A stretch of DNA of 64,000 nucleotides from Megalopta genalis (GCF_051020955.1 NW_027476113.1:1303501-1367500), one strand, 5' to 3'; numbered from the stretch's first letter, positions 42,530 through 55,290 are shown. Numbers and translations: made by a program. The notes: generated by a model not told the origin, from the sequence alone.

Positions 42530-44019
42530 AGCCGCATATTATCTACGAATCAAATTCTGCAGTAATGGTACCAAGAGTCATTGAAATCGTATCGGTAATT
42601 TTTCTTTACTCGTCATTATTTGCTGTCGCCTTCCATTAATTAAAAACTTGCAACCATATTAGGATAATAAGCAATACAGCTTCAGATGATTGATTGCCTT
42701 GCTACTTATTTCTACATTCAAATCCTACTGCCACTAGAGGTATTGCTTTCTTAAGTACGTTGGTCAATTTACTATGTACTTCCTATTTTAACACGATTGA
42801 ATCAAAATCACTCTAGATTTATAAAAATCCATGTTGAAAATGATCAATTTGGACCATTCATTCGATGAAATTGATAACGCAGATTGTCTAGTTGTAGCAA
42901 CTTTTGCGAGGACAAAACCTTGTTGTTGTCTATTAAGTAAGCTGCAAAGTTAAAAAGTAGGTGCGTCGAATCTTCTCAAGCAAACTCAAGCATTTATAGT
43001 ATTGCAGGGTTAATGCAATTAATAATCTTATTTCTGAGGTTTTTCATAGTAGTGTTATTGGTTTAAACAGGTCTATGATTTATATTGGACAGTATTTATC
43101 ACAGTTACTCTTGTGAAATGGTATCATGTTGTATGTGCTTGAGTATGAACGCTGTGTATTTCGAATCAGAAATTTGGTACTACCACTGATTGTGAGACAC
43201 TGTGTTGGTTTAGGTTGAAGTACGGAGAAGACTCGGTCAGGAAAGAAATTTTTCATTCGTACTGGAGGTTTTGTAAACGTTTTTAAAAAAGACAAATGGT
43301 GAATGTTTATATTGTTTATATAACAGTGCAATACATTTCTCGCAATATTTTTGGTCGTAACATTCCAATTTCAAAAAATCCTATGCGCTAACATTGTTTT
43401 TATGTGAAATGAAGTTATTTGCATAATTTTGGCTTGATCGAGTTTCGGAAATGTGTTCGAGGCTAGTTTCGGAATGACAATATTTTTTAAAGTAATTTTG
43501 ACATTTTCAAATTTTGTGAACCTCATAGATCATTAAAACATTATATTTAGAACAGTAATTTAAATAGTTAGGATATTCAAAAATCTTATTTCTCTATAAT
43601 CAGAAATAATAAGTTATTTTTGATATAATTAATCAAGTTAATGCGAATCCTGGGGCGAATTTTACTTCTGTATTATATTGTATTCTATAGATGCTATTCT
43701 TATCGCTGCTATATAGGATGCTCTTTTCTACTACGTACGTTTCGAAATGTGGTCCTGATGTTTCCATGACACTCAGCAACTATCTGCTACCATCACGGAA
43801 GTTGTCGAGTTGTCTTCCGTCGGATACAGATAACGGCTTTGATTGTGGTAGGCTTCAACGAGTTTCGTCGTGATTTGGTAGAATGACATCATCCATTGGT
43901 TCGTTGAGTTCCAAGAAATTTCTGAGAATTTACCTTGACTTGGTACTGGAATTTTAAAGTCTAATGATCATTCGTTGATACGTAATATATATGCGGCATT
44001 GTTGTTAATTGTGCCGTTA
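42530..44019. other. AT-rich DNA without recognisable gene
   Basis: No reading frame or repeat that I can name. It continues the DNA that flanked LINE copy 3. Confidence 0.5.
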
Positions 44020-45103
44020 TTTGTTAATTAAATTTAGATGTTACTTGTGCAATTTTCAATTCGTTAGTGTGTACTGTACGTAGATTACCTCCAATTAGTA
44101 TTTCTATTCGGCAAGATTTCTACAACTTTGTGTGGACCACTATGTTGGTTACAAAATTTTCCTATTTTAGATTTTTCATAAGATAAATTAAATCTAATGG
44201 TTCATAAACTTCTTTAATTTGCAAATTTGAATTTTGTCGTTGTTTTCTATTTAACATTTCATCATAATTTTTAGGTCTAGAATTTATTATATCGTTCGTC
44301 GATAATTGTCCGACAGGGATTTCAGGTTGTGGCGGTGCTTCTTGAGCTTCGGGAGTTGGGATGCGATTATGGGGATGAGATTATCTTCTCTTTGAGCAAG
44401 GACGTTTCTTCCATCCTTATCCTTTTTCGTACTGGATCGAATATAGGCGAGATCTTTGACGAGACAGAAGATGCTATCCTTTATCCTAATCACGGGTTGT
44501 ATCTTGAATATCTATCCTTCGTTGTCTCTAGGTCGATGTAGTCGTCTTCTTTTTCCTAATTACGTCTCGGATCCAAGAGTCTTCTGCTGTTGTCGATGGT
44601 ATAGTTCCCTTTTTATTTTCTACAATCGTCGGTTGTATAGGTAAGCACATTTTTGGTGGATTTCTAGATAGAGCATCTGCTTTAGCGTTGGCTTTGCCCC
44701 TTTATATTCTATCTCGTACTCATATTCCGCTAATTTCAACTTCCATTTCCACGATCTGGATATAGGATCTTTAATCGAGTGTAGCCATATTAAGGGTTTA
44801 TGATCTGTGATAATTCTAAATTTTTGTCCATACAAATACGGTCGAAAATATGAAGTTCAATACACAATAGCTAAGCATTCTTTTTCTATGGTAGAGTATT
44901 TTTGTTCTGTAAAATTTAATAAGCGAGAGGTGTATGCAATAGGCAAGTCCTTTCCAACAGGTCCTTGACTAAGTATCCCTGCAATGGCAAATTTTGATGC
45001 GTCGGTTTTTAAATTAAAAGGTTCATTGAAATTTGGGTATTGCAATATGGGTTTTGAAATAAGTGCTTCCTTAAGTGTATGGAACGATCGTTCCTGGTGT
45101 TCC
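44020..45103 (-). pseudogene. Gypsy pol remnant (17.6-like): RNase H to integrase C-terminus
   Basis: From 45103 downwards: RSFHTLKEALISKPILQYP, KTDASKFAIAGILSQGPVG, AYTSRLLNFTEQKYSTIEKE and TDHKPLIWLHSIKDP are RNase H. A variable linker follows, and near 44150 a GPHKVVEILPN motif resembles the GPY/F end of integrase. The integrase core is missing and frames shift. LINE copy 4 is inserted at its upstream edge. Confidence 0.7.
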
Positions 45104-45796
45104 TTTTTTTTTATCGTGGGGGAAATCTGCTGGCCAGACACCCCCGCCCCGCCCGGGGGGCGGGACGGGGGTAGTGCGAGGTTTGACCCGCTAAAACCAC
45201 CACGGCGGCCTAGGGCGCTGGCGATTACTGGGGGAGCCACGGGAACTCTTAATGAACACAACCGCGGCTCCCCCTCGCCTGGCCGGCCACCAGGATGGAA
45301 TGGCGGTGGCCGGCCGCGTCCCGGGGGGAGATTTATCCTCCCCCATGAATAATCTTGGTTTGGCGGTGCGGGGGACCGCTCCCCGCACCGCCACGTCACG
45401 ACGGCCGCTTTTCAATGAGGGTGCCCAGGGCCCCCGCCCTGGGCACGGCGGCCGTCGGGGGCGACGATGTTCGTCGCCCCACTCCCGGTATAGGGAGGAC
45501 ATCTTCGGTTGGCGGGCGGCGGGCAATTAAACCAGCATAATCTGGTACACCCGCCGCCCGCCTATTCTCAGCTGCTCGGGGGGGGGGGGCTCTAGGCGTG
45601 GGCGCACACGCCGCACCCCCCGCTCACGGCGACCCCGCTCGGCAACCGCCTTCTGCAACATTACCTGTTCGCAGAAGGCGATGGCTGCCGCCCATTTTCT
45701 CGGGCTCTCCAGCATTGCCCCAACTAAGCTGGAGAGAGCAAGGTCGCGACCAACTTCCCTTCTTAGGACTCGGCGCAGCACTGAAAAGGCGGGGCA
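45104..45796 (-). mobile_element. LINE copy 4, 3' part only
   Basis: Same R1-clade family: T-run (A-tail) at 45104-45112, 3' UTR, then the last part of ORF2 (FSVLRRVLRREVGRDLALSS...) up to 45796. There the sequence changes abruptly to Gypsy RT on the other strand, with no matching target duplication. The edge is either a 5' truncation or a rearrangement breakpoint. Confidence 0.85.
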
Positions 45797-45802
45797 ACAT
45801 GA

Positions 45803-48118
45803 CTCAACCAGACCGTTATCCACTACCACATATACACGACATAGCGCACCATCTCACCAACACCAAGATTTATACAACACTAGATCTCGTCCGAGCATAC
45901 CACCAGATACCAGTGGCACCCGAAGACAGATGTAAAACTGCAGTCATCACTGTTCGAATTCACGGTGATGCCATTCGGATTGTGCAATGCCGCACAATCG
46001 TTCCAAAGATTCATGGATACAGTGCTAAGGGGCTTGTCATTCTGCCATTGCTACATCGATGACATTCTGGTAGCATCAAACACATTGGAAGAACACGATA
46101 GACACCTACGCATTATATTTGAACGACTACAGCAACACGGATTAACAATCAACGTTGAGAAATGCGTTTTTAGTCAGGAGTCAGTAACCTATTTAGGTTA
46201 TGAAGTCAGCAGTAAGGGAATCGCACCATTACCCACCCGCGTCAAGACCGTCCAAGAATATCCAAAACCAGGTACAATAATGGAGCTAAGAAGATATCTA
46301 GGAATTCTAAATTTTTACCGTAGATTCATTGCCGGAGCTGCAAAAACGCACATCCCACTAAACGCATTACTGATGGGTACCAAGAAGAAAGACAAGAGGC
46401 CAGTCAAATGGACACCTGAAGCTGAAGCAGCGTTCATAGAAAGTAAAGAACAGTTAGCAAAAGCATCCCTATTGCAGTTCCCAAGCGAAGATGCGCAACT
46501 ACGATTAACAGCTGACGCATCAGATCAAGCAATCGGAGCTGTACTAGAACAGTACCATAAGAACAACTGGCACCCTTTAGGCTTCTTCTCAAGGAAGCTA
46601 GAAAAAGCACAACTTCGGTATAGTGTTTACGACAGGGAATTATTAGCAATCTACAAAAGTTTAAAGTTTTTCGGACACCTGGTAGAAGGAAGAGACCTCA
46701 CGATACAAACTGACTACAAACCTCTAACTCAAGCTTTTATACAAAACTCGGAGAAAGCTTCACCTAGACAACAGAGACATTTGGAATACATCGGTCAATT
46801 TACAACCCAAATTACGCACATAGCAGGACACAACAACCAAGTTGCAGACGCGCTCTCAAGAATTGAAGAAGTGGAAATGCCCATTCTTGTTTCAACAGAC
46901 GAACTCATCAGAGAACAAGCAATAGATGACGAACTCCAGATCATCCTACAAGATACCACTTCTCCGTTTAGGCTACACAAAATCTCAGTGGACAACACAG
47001 ACAAATACATATATTGCGATATGTCTGAAAACAATATACGTCCATACGTACCAGAGACGCTAAGAAGGAAAATCTTCAACGCGACTCACAGCCTAGCGCA
47101 CCCCAGTGGTAGGACCACACAAAAGACAATTGCGAAGAATTTCGTATGGCCGAAAATGAATGCCCAAATCAAAGAACTGACCAGAACGTGTATCACTTGC
47201 CAAAAAAATAAAATACAACGGCATACCAAGAACGTTCCAAACAAAATAGACATACCAAAAGGACGCTTTGATCACGTCCACATAGACATTATAGGGCCAC
47301 TCCCAAAGGCGCAAGGGTATTCCTATTGCCTTACGATGATCGATAGGTTCACTAGGTGGCCAGAAGCTTCACCAATCAAAGATGCCACGGCGGACACAGT
47401 AGCAACTGCCCTATATACAACTTGGATATCCAGATTCGGATCACCTTTGACAATAACTACTGATCAGGGTACACAATTCGAATCTCAATTATTCCAAGCC
47501 CTCACGCAACTGGTTGGATGTTCAAGAACAAGAACTACATCATACCACCCAGCTGCAAATGGATTAATAGAAAGATGGCACCGATCACTAAAGACGGCAA
47601 TAGCATGCCACACTGATCCAGACTGGGTAAAAATTCTACCCACGGTATTACTAGGACTCCGGACAAGTTTCAAAGAAGATATAAAAGCTACAGCAGCAGA
47701 GATGCTGTACGGAACACCTCTACGTCCTCCAGGAGAATTCTTCTTAGAAGGAGAAACACAAAACAACCCACAAATCTTCATAGAAAAATTCAGGGAACAT
47801 ATTAGGAAAGTCCGACCTGTGCCAACAGCACACCATATCAAACCAAGATGCTTCATTCACAAATCTTTAGCTGAATGCACACACGTCTTCGTACGAGTTG
47901 ACGCAACCAGGAAACCGTTAGAACCCCCATACGAAGGACCTTTTGCAATCATCGAAAGGGTAACAGACCGAATTTTCAAGGTGGATTACAAAGGAAAACA
48001 CACTAATTTAACCACGGAACGTTTAAAACCAGCATTCTTGGAAAAAATTCAAGAAAAATCAACCAGTTCACGATTACGAACGTATCAAGGACCCAAAAAA
48101 GTCACATTTACTGTATAA
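45803..48118 (+). pseudogene. Gypsy (Kabuki/CsRn1-like) pol: partial RT, RNase H, integrase
   Basis: RT starts at DRYPLPHI; KIYTTLDLVRAYHQIPVAPE; a deletion of about 10 bp at 45950 shifts the frame, which resumes VMPFGLCNAAQSFQ, CYIDDILVAS. RNase H: LTADASDQAIGAVLE, RYSVYDRELLAIYK, TDYKPLTQAF. Integrase: HPSGRTTQKTIAK ... CITCQKN zinc domain, HIDIIGPLP, TTDQGTQFES and NGLIERWHRS for DDE. From 45965 to the stop at 48116 the frame is intact. The N-terminal part of RT is missing at the breakpoint. Confidence 0.88.
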
Positions 48119-48205
48119 TCATTATTGTTATGTCACCGAATCCATATTTTGTTATTGTATATATTTTGTTATTGTATATAGTTTTATATCTCGGGGGAGA
48201 GTGGT

Positions 48206-48455
48206 TGTGGCGTACGCCCGTACAAGCGGCACACAGCGCCACCTACAACTTAGTAACTAGCCGTTGCTACGCAAACCACTAGACTCTCTCTCAGTCTAAT
48301 ACCAGCCTTCCACGCGTATAGACGTACGCATAACGTGAAATAAAGTACGTTACAAGTTAGGCTAAAACCACGTGTTTCCTTATTACCGACGCGCCATCGA
48401 TCCCAGTTCTCAGAGAATCAATATAAGAGAACCTAACACCAATCAATCCGCCACA
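48206..48455 (+). repeat. 3' LTR of the Kabuki/CsRn1-like element
   Basis: 250 bp, TGTGGCGTACG...CAATCCGCCACA. Preceded by a purine tract GGGGGAGAGTGGT. Differs from the LTR at 56688-56937 at only about three positions. Contains a GAAATAAAGT polyadenylation-type signal. Confidence 0.9.
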
Positions 48456-49274
48456 CGCGTCGCCATACCGTGCTCCGTGTTTTCTCGATAATTAGTGGTT
48501 AAAACAGTCGCAAGAATTACAAATTGTGTATTGAAGTGAAGTGCCATCGAAAAGGAACAGTTAGAGCCAAAAATTGTGGAAATCGGCTGGGAAAAAAACA
48601 AAGTTATAGTGAACGGAAGATTTACATCGATCGCCACGTGCTCCGGCACGCCGATCTTTGTGACCGGATTCCTCCGGGAATACTGATCGCAGATCCAAGC
48701 AGCAAACGCGGAAACTAGTTATTAGTGAAGACGATTAAAATGAGCCATCAATTGTGCGCGTAGTGTAAAAACTGTGGAAGTTTTAAATCGCGTCAATAGA
48801 TCGAAAAAACACGTGCTCTCACCTCGAGCTTCGAGACGTCACCGCCGGCGTGGGGTGGCGCTCCAGTCGAGTGTCGCGCGCTCTGATTGGCCACCGAGGG
48901 CTCTAGCGAGCGGACAGAGTTTCCTATCTATACAAACGGGGTCAGTGCTGCCAACTCGAAAATTTTAACCAAAGTTGGCTGCAATTGTTACTCGCGATAG
49001 TGAAACAACACTAAGTTCCCGCTCGAGGGCCATAGTACTACTTTGCGCGCCGGATTCAAACCAATATACAGGTTTCGCGAGTGAATAATAAACAACGGAC
49101 CAGCAACAATAAACAATAAGCAAACAATTAATAATAAACAATTAATAAATAAATAAATAATTAATTAATTATAAATTAAACAAAATAATTAATTAATTAA
49201 ATTTTTTTTTTTTGGGCTCATTAACGTGTGTTTGAGGACGAAAACTACGAACGGTGCCAGGCTGGGCAGCCACC
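48456..49274 (+). other. R1 5' UTR
   Basis: About 820 bp of non-coding sequence, ending in a low-complexity AATTAAT tract (49130-49200) and a T-run, before an ORF1 start in a strong context (GCCACCATGG). No promoter element can be named. Confidence 0.5.
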
Positions 49275-50528
49275 ATGGAGGTCGATGGCGACTGGCAAGT
49301 CGCCCAAACCAGGGCTGCTAAGAAGCTTGGCGAGGCCATACAGAGGAAGAAAATGAAGAAGAGGAAAGCTGACTCAGATGTGGAAACAGAGGCCGAAAGC
49401 ACACGCGAGTGCGCCCCTTCCACTGAACCCTTCCCAATTCTGATCTTGCTAACGTTCATTAGTGAACTTGCAGATAGTTTGCCCGCCGAGGATGCAAAGC
49501 ACTTCAAAAGCTTAATCAAGGATGCGTTCGCCTACTCGGAGAAGCTCGATGAAGAAAACAAAGCGCTGAGGGAAAAAGTGAAGAGCAGCAGCGCGATTGA
49601 AGCAAAGATCGAGAGCCTCAGCAACGTGGTGCAGAACGTTGTCCAGACGGTAAACAACCTGAGCAGAACCGACAACCTACCGAAGGCCAGCAAATCCAAA
49701 CCGGGAACTACATACGCAACCATTGCCCGCTCCGCTCCCGCTAACGCCAACGCTGTCAAAAGAACAATACAAACAAGGTACGTGGCCACAATATACCCCG
49801 CAATTAATACAGAGAATTCCAGCAGCGACAGCACGAAGGAGGTTATCATCCGCAACATAGCCCCCACCAAGGACAATATTAAAATCAGAAACGTGCGTAA
49901 AATTAAGGACAATGGAATATTAATAGAGACGGAAACCAAGGAGGACCTGGAGAAGATCCTTCGGAACAAGAAAATAGCAGAAGCCGGCCTCAAAGCAGAC
50001 CTACCACCAAAGAAAAGGCCACGTACCATCATATACTCAGTGCCCAACGAAGTCAGTGAAGCGGAACTACTAGCCGCACTTCACAAGCAAAATCTGGAAC
50101 ATTTATCCAAAGAGGAGTTCGCACAAAGGGTAAAGGTTCTGTTCAAGACCGGGGACAGGTCTAAAGACGCCACGAACTGGGTCATCGAGGCAGCCCCGGA
50201 AACAAGAGAACTACTGATCGCAACGGGGAGGGTCTTCATCGGCTGGCACTCTTGCACCCTGAGGGAATACAACGCTGTCAGCAGGTGCTACAGGTGCCAG
50301 TCGTTCGGCCATATCGCCAAGTACTGCAAGGCCTCCATGGAGTCATGCGGTCACTGCGCCGAGGACGGACACACCCACGCGAGCTATCCGAACAAGGACA
50401 AGAGCCCCTCGTGCGTAAACTGCAAGAGGATGAGGATGCCGCACAACCACTCCTCGAGGAATAACGACTGCCCAGCCTACTGCCACGCAATGGAGGTGCA
50501 AAAATCAAAGATCGATTATGGTAAGTAA
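49275..50528 (+). CDS. R1 ORF1 (gag-like, CCHC knuckles)
   Basis: ATG at 49275 within GCCACCATGG. About 417 aa, intact. Central charged coiled coil, then knuckles CYRCQSFGHIAKYC, CGHCAEDGHTHASYP (third ligand spacing altered, Tyr where Cys is expected) and CVNCKRM...HNDCPAY. Nucleic-acid-binding protein of the R1 RNP. ORF2 starts at 50518, overlapping by 11 bp in another frame. Confidence 0.82.
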   Translation: MEVDGDWQVAQTRAAKKLGEAIQRKKMKKRKADSDVETEAESTRECAPSTEPFPILILLTFISELADSLPAEDAKHFKSLIKDAFAYSEKLDEENKALREKVKSSSAIEAKIESLSNVVQNVVQTVNNLSRTDNLPKASKSKPGTTYATIARSAPANANAVKRTIQTRYVATIYPAINTENSSSDSTKEVIIRNIAPTKDNIKIRNVRKIKDNGILIETETKEDLEKILRNKKIAEAGLKADLPPKKRPRTIIYSVPNEVSEAELLAALHKQNLEHLSKEEFAQRVKVLFKTGDRSKDATNWVIEAAPETRELLIATGRVFIGWHSCTLREYNAVSRCYRCQSFGHIAKYCKASMESCGHCAEDGHTHASYPNKDKSPSCVNCKRMRMPHNHSSRNNDCPAYCHAMEVQKSKIDYGK

Positions 50529-52100
50529 GCCCACATTGTACAATGTCGCAGGAACCACCGGAGGCAACACTCAGCGACAAGGTAAGGCACGTATTCCCGA
50601 TCTCACAATAGCGCAGATCAATGCAAATAACTGTAAGACGGCCATAGATGAGCTAAGACTGATAGTCTCGAATAAGAGACTAGATGTCTTAGCGATCCAG
50701 GAGCCGCACATACACCACAACACTAAACACCCGAACACCATGGGCATCAGCATGCAATTAATAATAGATAACAAACCGTTTTCCAATAATGCTTCCAGAA
50801 ATAAAGTCAAAAGCGCCCTAGCCGTCTGTAACCCGGCGATCACGGCATTGAAGCTGGAGCACCTGTGTAACACGCACTTTGTCTGTGCGGAGCTTACTGC
50901 AGAGGATCTAAGCTTCTATGTCGTCTGCGCCTACTTCCAGTGCTCGGACCCCATCATCAGCTACATCGACCACCTGGACTTGATACTGTCCAGTCTCCGG
51001 GGCAAGAGTGTCATCGTTCTCGCGGACGTGAATGCCAAGTCGACACTGTGGCACAATGCAGACACCGACATCAGGGGAGAAGCGGTGGAAGAGCTAATCT
51101 CCCACCATAATCTAATCGTTGTCAACAGGCCTTCCAGCCTAACGACATTCGTCAATAATAGAGGCAAGTCCAACATCGATGTGTCCCTGGCCGCCGGTCC
51201 GCTGGCGAGCAGGATGCATCGATGGAGGATCCACGAAAATCAGACAGTGAGCGACCACAATTTAATTACTATGACGATCAAAAATTCCACAGCCTGGGCT
51301 CCCAGTATCGTATCGAACAGGTTCAACCTGAAAAGAGCGAACTGGGAGAAATTCGAAAGAGTCCTCGCCTCTGAGTCCCGGCATACCCAGGAATCCACTG
51401 CATTGTGCGACGGTGACGCCGACCGGCAGGCCGTGGAGACCGAGACCATGATAACTCGAGCCTGCGAGGAGGCAATCCCCAGGAAAACCCGCTTCGCTAA
51501 GTCGGTTCCCTGGTGGACTGCGGAGCTCGATGGTATGAAGAAAAAGGTGCGGAGGCTCAGGAGGCAGTGCCAGCAATCCAGAAACACTACACAGCCAGAG
51601 CAGCTCACAACACTATACAGACAAACAAGAAACAAATATCACGCAAGCGTTAGAAAGGCGAAACTCCTCAGCTGGCACTCGTTTGTGTCGGCTGAGGGGA
51701 ACAAGGACCCCTGGGGACTAGTATACAAACTACAAACCAGGAAGGTCCACGCCGCTAAGGCATGCAACAACATCGCTGACAACAACACACACACACTCAC
51801 ATGGCACGACACCGCTGCACTGCTTCTGCACAGCCTCGTTCCAGATGATGAGACGAGCACTGAGACGCAGCGGCACAGGCGACTTCGGTCTAACATCAGA
51901 GAACCGCCCAACACCACCGACACCACACAATTCACCACACTTGAGATCGATGCCGCCATCCGGAAACTGAAAAGGGGGAAGGCGCCAGGCATTGACGCAA
52001 TGGAACCCGAAATAGTACAAAGGGCCTGGCCCATACTACACGCGGAAATCACCCAACTGTACAACACGTGTCTCTCCTCGGCAACATTTCCAGTAAGAGA
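50518..52100 (+). pseudogene. R1 ORF2, endonuclease and RT start (lineage A), truncated
   Basis: APE-type endonuclease: TIAQINANNCKTAIDEL, LDVLAIQEPHI, VIVLADVNAKSTLWH, SNIDVSLAAG and TVSDHNLITM cover the catalytic motifs. The frame continues through the linker (DPWGLVYKLQTRK) to the first RT motif (LKRGKAPGIDAMEPE) and is then cut at about 52100, where sequence of a second R1 begins. Confidence 0.85.
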
Positions 52101-52102
52101 AG

Positions 52103-54906
52103 GTGTTCTGCGCACTGAGGGGGGAGAGACTTTTAGTTTCGACAGACGCTAACGCGCAATCCTCGCTCTGGAGCCCTCGAGGCACAGACGAGAAAGGAGC
52201 TCAATTCGAGACTCTGATAGCGGCGTTTAGCATGGACGTTGTGAACGACGCAGCTCAACCACCTACCTTCTGGACGCCAACCGGGTCGTCATACATCGAC
52301 GTAACCCTGGCGTCGCCTTCCATGTCTCCGTTCATCAGGAGCTGGAACGTAAGGTGTGCGTGGACGACCAGCGACCACAACGCCGTTGACATTAGGTTGC
52401 GGGCACCCAGAGCCGCGACGTGGAATCGCGGAGTCGCGAACTCTCGGTTCGACACTCGTCGAGCCGACTGGGAGCGATTCTCCGAGACCCTGTCCGATCT
52501 TTCACGATCGAGGCTCGAAGTCCTGAGCCTGGAGTCAGCGGAGGAAACCATCGGAATGGCAGAAACGCTCACAGACATCATCAAGGATGCCTGCACCGCG
52601 TCGATGCCGAGAAAGCGTAGATTTAGAAAGTCCAATCCGTGGTGGACGAAAGAGCTGACGGGCATGAAGAAGGCTGTCTACCGAAAGAGGCGTGCCTTCC
52701 AGAAGGAAAGAAATGAGTCCTCACGCCTCCTAAAACTGCTGGAGTACCGCACTTCGTTGCGGAACTACAGCAGAGAGGTGAAGAGGGCGAAATTCGAGAG
52801 TTGGCGAAACTTTGTGTCGTCGCACGGGAACACGGAGCCTTGGGGCATCGTGTACAAGCTGCAAGCGAACAAGTTCCGTGTCGAGAGGGTGCTCAGCACC
52901 CTCCGACGAGCTAACGACAACACCATGAGCGCGGTAGAAACAGCCAACACCCTTCTGGAAGCACACGTCCCGGACGACCGGACAGAAGACGACACGCCCG
53001 CGCAGCAAGTAGTTAGGGAGAACGTGCGAATCGCGCCAAACACCGCGGACGCCTCTCCGTTTTCACCGGACGAGGTCGTGGATGCGATTCGCACTTTCGG
53101 AAACGATAAGGCACCAGGGCCGGACCTTATCGAGGTCCGAGCGCTGAAGGCCGCCGCGAAAGTAGTGTTAGGACAGTTAGTTCGCCTTTTCAACGGGTGC
53201 CTTCGCTGGGGCGTCTTTCCCCCCACCTGGAAGGAGGGCTCCCTCAGAGTGCTCCTGAAGGGAGAGGGCAAGGACGTGAAGGACCTGAAGTCCTACCGAC
53301 CGATCTGTCTCCTCTCCATCGTAGGGAATACCTTCGAGAAGCTCCTTAAGAGCCTACTCGAACAGACGGCGATGGCAACGGGACGCATCTCCAGCAGACA
53401 GTACGGCTTCATGCGCGGAAAGTCGACTGAAGATGCAATTGTCGAGCTGCGCCGCATGGTTGATGCCATGGAGCATCGGCATGTGATAGCGCTGCTATTC
53501 GACATTTCCGGAGCCTTCGACAACGTCTGGTGGCCCTTAGTTTTGAAGAGTCTTAGGGACCGAGACTGCCCGCGCAACGTCTTCGAAGTGGTCTCCAACT
53601 ACTTCGAGGACCGCAAAGTCAGTCTCACCGTCGGGACGGAAAGAGTTTCCAAGCGCGCGACGAGGGGGTGCCCACAAGGCTCCGTCCTTGGCCCGGCGTG
53701 CTGGAACCTGATGTTCGACGATCTCCTGAGGTCTCTCGAGGCCTCAGTCGAGAATAGATTCGTCGCCTACGCGGACGACCTCATCGTCCTCGTGGGCGGA
53801 AACTGCCGTAGAGACCTAGAGATCGAAGGTCAACGAGTTGTTGACCTGATCCTAGGTTGGTGCAGATCAGCAAAGTTAGAGATCTCCGAAAACAAATCCG
53901 AGGCGATTGTCCTGCGCAACGGATATATCGAGAGAGATAGGATAGGCCGGCGGGGAGGATCGCGCCCAGATCGAAAACGAACGGCAGTCCGCGCTTCAAA
54001 GCTAGACCACCGACCATTCGGATCGGAAATAAGCCCTTAAGATTCAAACCCTTCGTCAAGTACCTCGGCGTCCACTTTGATAGGGGCATGGGTGTTCGAA
54101 CCCACTGCAACTATATAAGTGACAAGGTCGGCTCTCTCTTCGCGAAGCTGGGTAGAATGGTAAGGCGTGAATGGGGGCTCCGCTTCGGGGCGCTCTCCGC
54201 CGTGTACCGTGGGGTTTTCATCCCGGTGGCAACGTACGCTGCCGCCGGGTGGGCCGACCGGTGCACGGAGGGGGAGCTCAGGGTGCTGAGAGCTGCACAG
54301 CGCCGTGCTCTCATCGCGATGACCGGTGCATACCGCCGGTAATCGTGGGACAGCATGTGCCTGGTGGCCGGTGCTACACCCATTGACGTCAAGCTCAGGC
54401 AAACCAAAGCCTTGTACGAGACGCGTAAAGGTAAAGACGCCAGACTAGGTAGCATCGTCGTTCCGGCGGGGGCCGACGATGCAAAACATAGGTTAGCGGT
54501 CGAGGCGTACAAGGTGTGGCAATTCATGTGGAATTCTTCCCACAAGAGCCGCACCACCTACGCCTTCTTCAAAAACATAGAGGAGAGAGTGGCGGCCAAG
54601 TGGACGAAACCGAACCACTACACCACGCAAGTCCTCACCGGCCACGAAAACTTCCGGTCGCGCCTACGCGCGTACGGAGTTTCCGACGGTGAGGGATGCG
54701 CGTGTGGTCACGGATCGGACACGGTCGATCACTTCCTCCTCGACTGTCCTAATTTCGAACCGCAGAGAGAAGCCCTCCGCGAGGTAGTACCAGCCGGAGA
54801 CTGGAAATGGCCGGAAGCGGCACAACACTTCGTGTCGTCTCCAGAGGCATTCCAGGTCTTCTCCGACTTCTGTAGGGAAGCCCTTTGGCTAAAGGGCTTC
54901 ATGTAG
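52103..54906 (+). pseudogene. R1 ORF2 remnant (lineage B)
   Basis: Endonuclease C-terminal half (SYIDVTLASPSM, WTTSDHNAVDIRL), then RT motifs: DKAPGPDLIEVRALK, YRPICLLSIVGNTFEK, YGFMRGKSTEDAI, ALLFDISGAFDNVWW, GCPQGSVLGPACWNL and the catalytic VAYADDLIVL. A frameshift near 53940, a shift back by 54050 and a stop at 54340-54342 break it. Near the C-terminus CACGHGSDTVDHFLLDC is the CCHC motif. Confidence 0.85.
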
Positions 54907-55288
54907 GCAATCCCAGACACCTGTACTCCCCAGGACCCGGAAGGGGACGACTCACGTCCCCATCAACAACCCCACAAACTCCTACCCATCCCTCCCAACT
55001 CCCATCCTTCCTCCTAGGTCTTCGCTTAGTGGACGCGAGGCGTCGCGTCACGAGTTCGCCTCCCCGTGGTTCCCCGTGGGCGCTAGTGAAAGGAGGGTAA
55101 AACCAGAATTTCGCTAGCGGCTAAAGAACTCGTCCATTGCAAACGGCTCAATGGCACGTGCGGATTTTTCCTTGGCCCCTCTCCTTGACAGTGGTTGGAC
55201 TGGGGGTAGATGGCAGCTTAGCTGTGTATGCCCGTAAGGGCGAGGTAACATATCCGCGTCACCCTCGCGGTGACCGGATTCACACTAG
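54907..55288 (+). other. R1 lineage B 3' UTR
   Basis: GC-rich sequence without open frame, ending abruptly at the Gypsy protease fragment. I cannot place the exact R1 3' terminus. Confidence 0.5.
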
Positions 55289-55290
55289 AT

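Larger units (their letters stand above)
45797..48455 (+). mobile_element. Kabuki/CsRn1-like Gypsy element, 3' half
   Basis: RT (from its DRYPLPHIHD motif), RNase H, integrase and a 250-bp 3' LTR, plus strand. The missing 5' half (LTR, gag, protease) is at 55291-56937 on the opposite strand. The LTR is followed by CGCG, the same 4 bp found outside the other LTR. Confidence 0.88.
48456..52100 (+). mobile_element. R1 retrotransposon, 5' portion (lineage A)
   Basis: 5' UTR, ORF1 and the endonuclease plus the start of RT of an R1-type LINE. Its missing first 36 bp are found at 56938-56973 beside 28S at the R1 target site, on the other strand. At about 52100 it switches to a different R1 lineage. 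Confidence 0.75.
52101..55288 (+). mobile_element. R1 retrotransposon, 3' portion (lineage B)
   Basis: Starts inside the endonuclease domain (STDANAQSSLWSPRGTDE) and runs through RT to a GC-rich 3' UTR. The endonuclease second half and RT linker are thus present twice in tandem, from two diverged R1 elements (A and B clearly different in sequence). No poly(A) is seen before the Gypsy protease region begins at about 55290. Confidence 0.75.
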
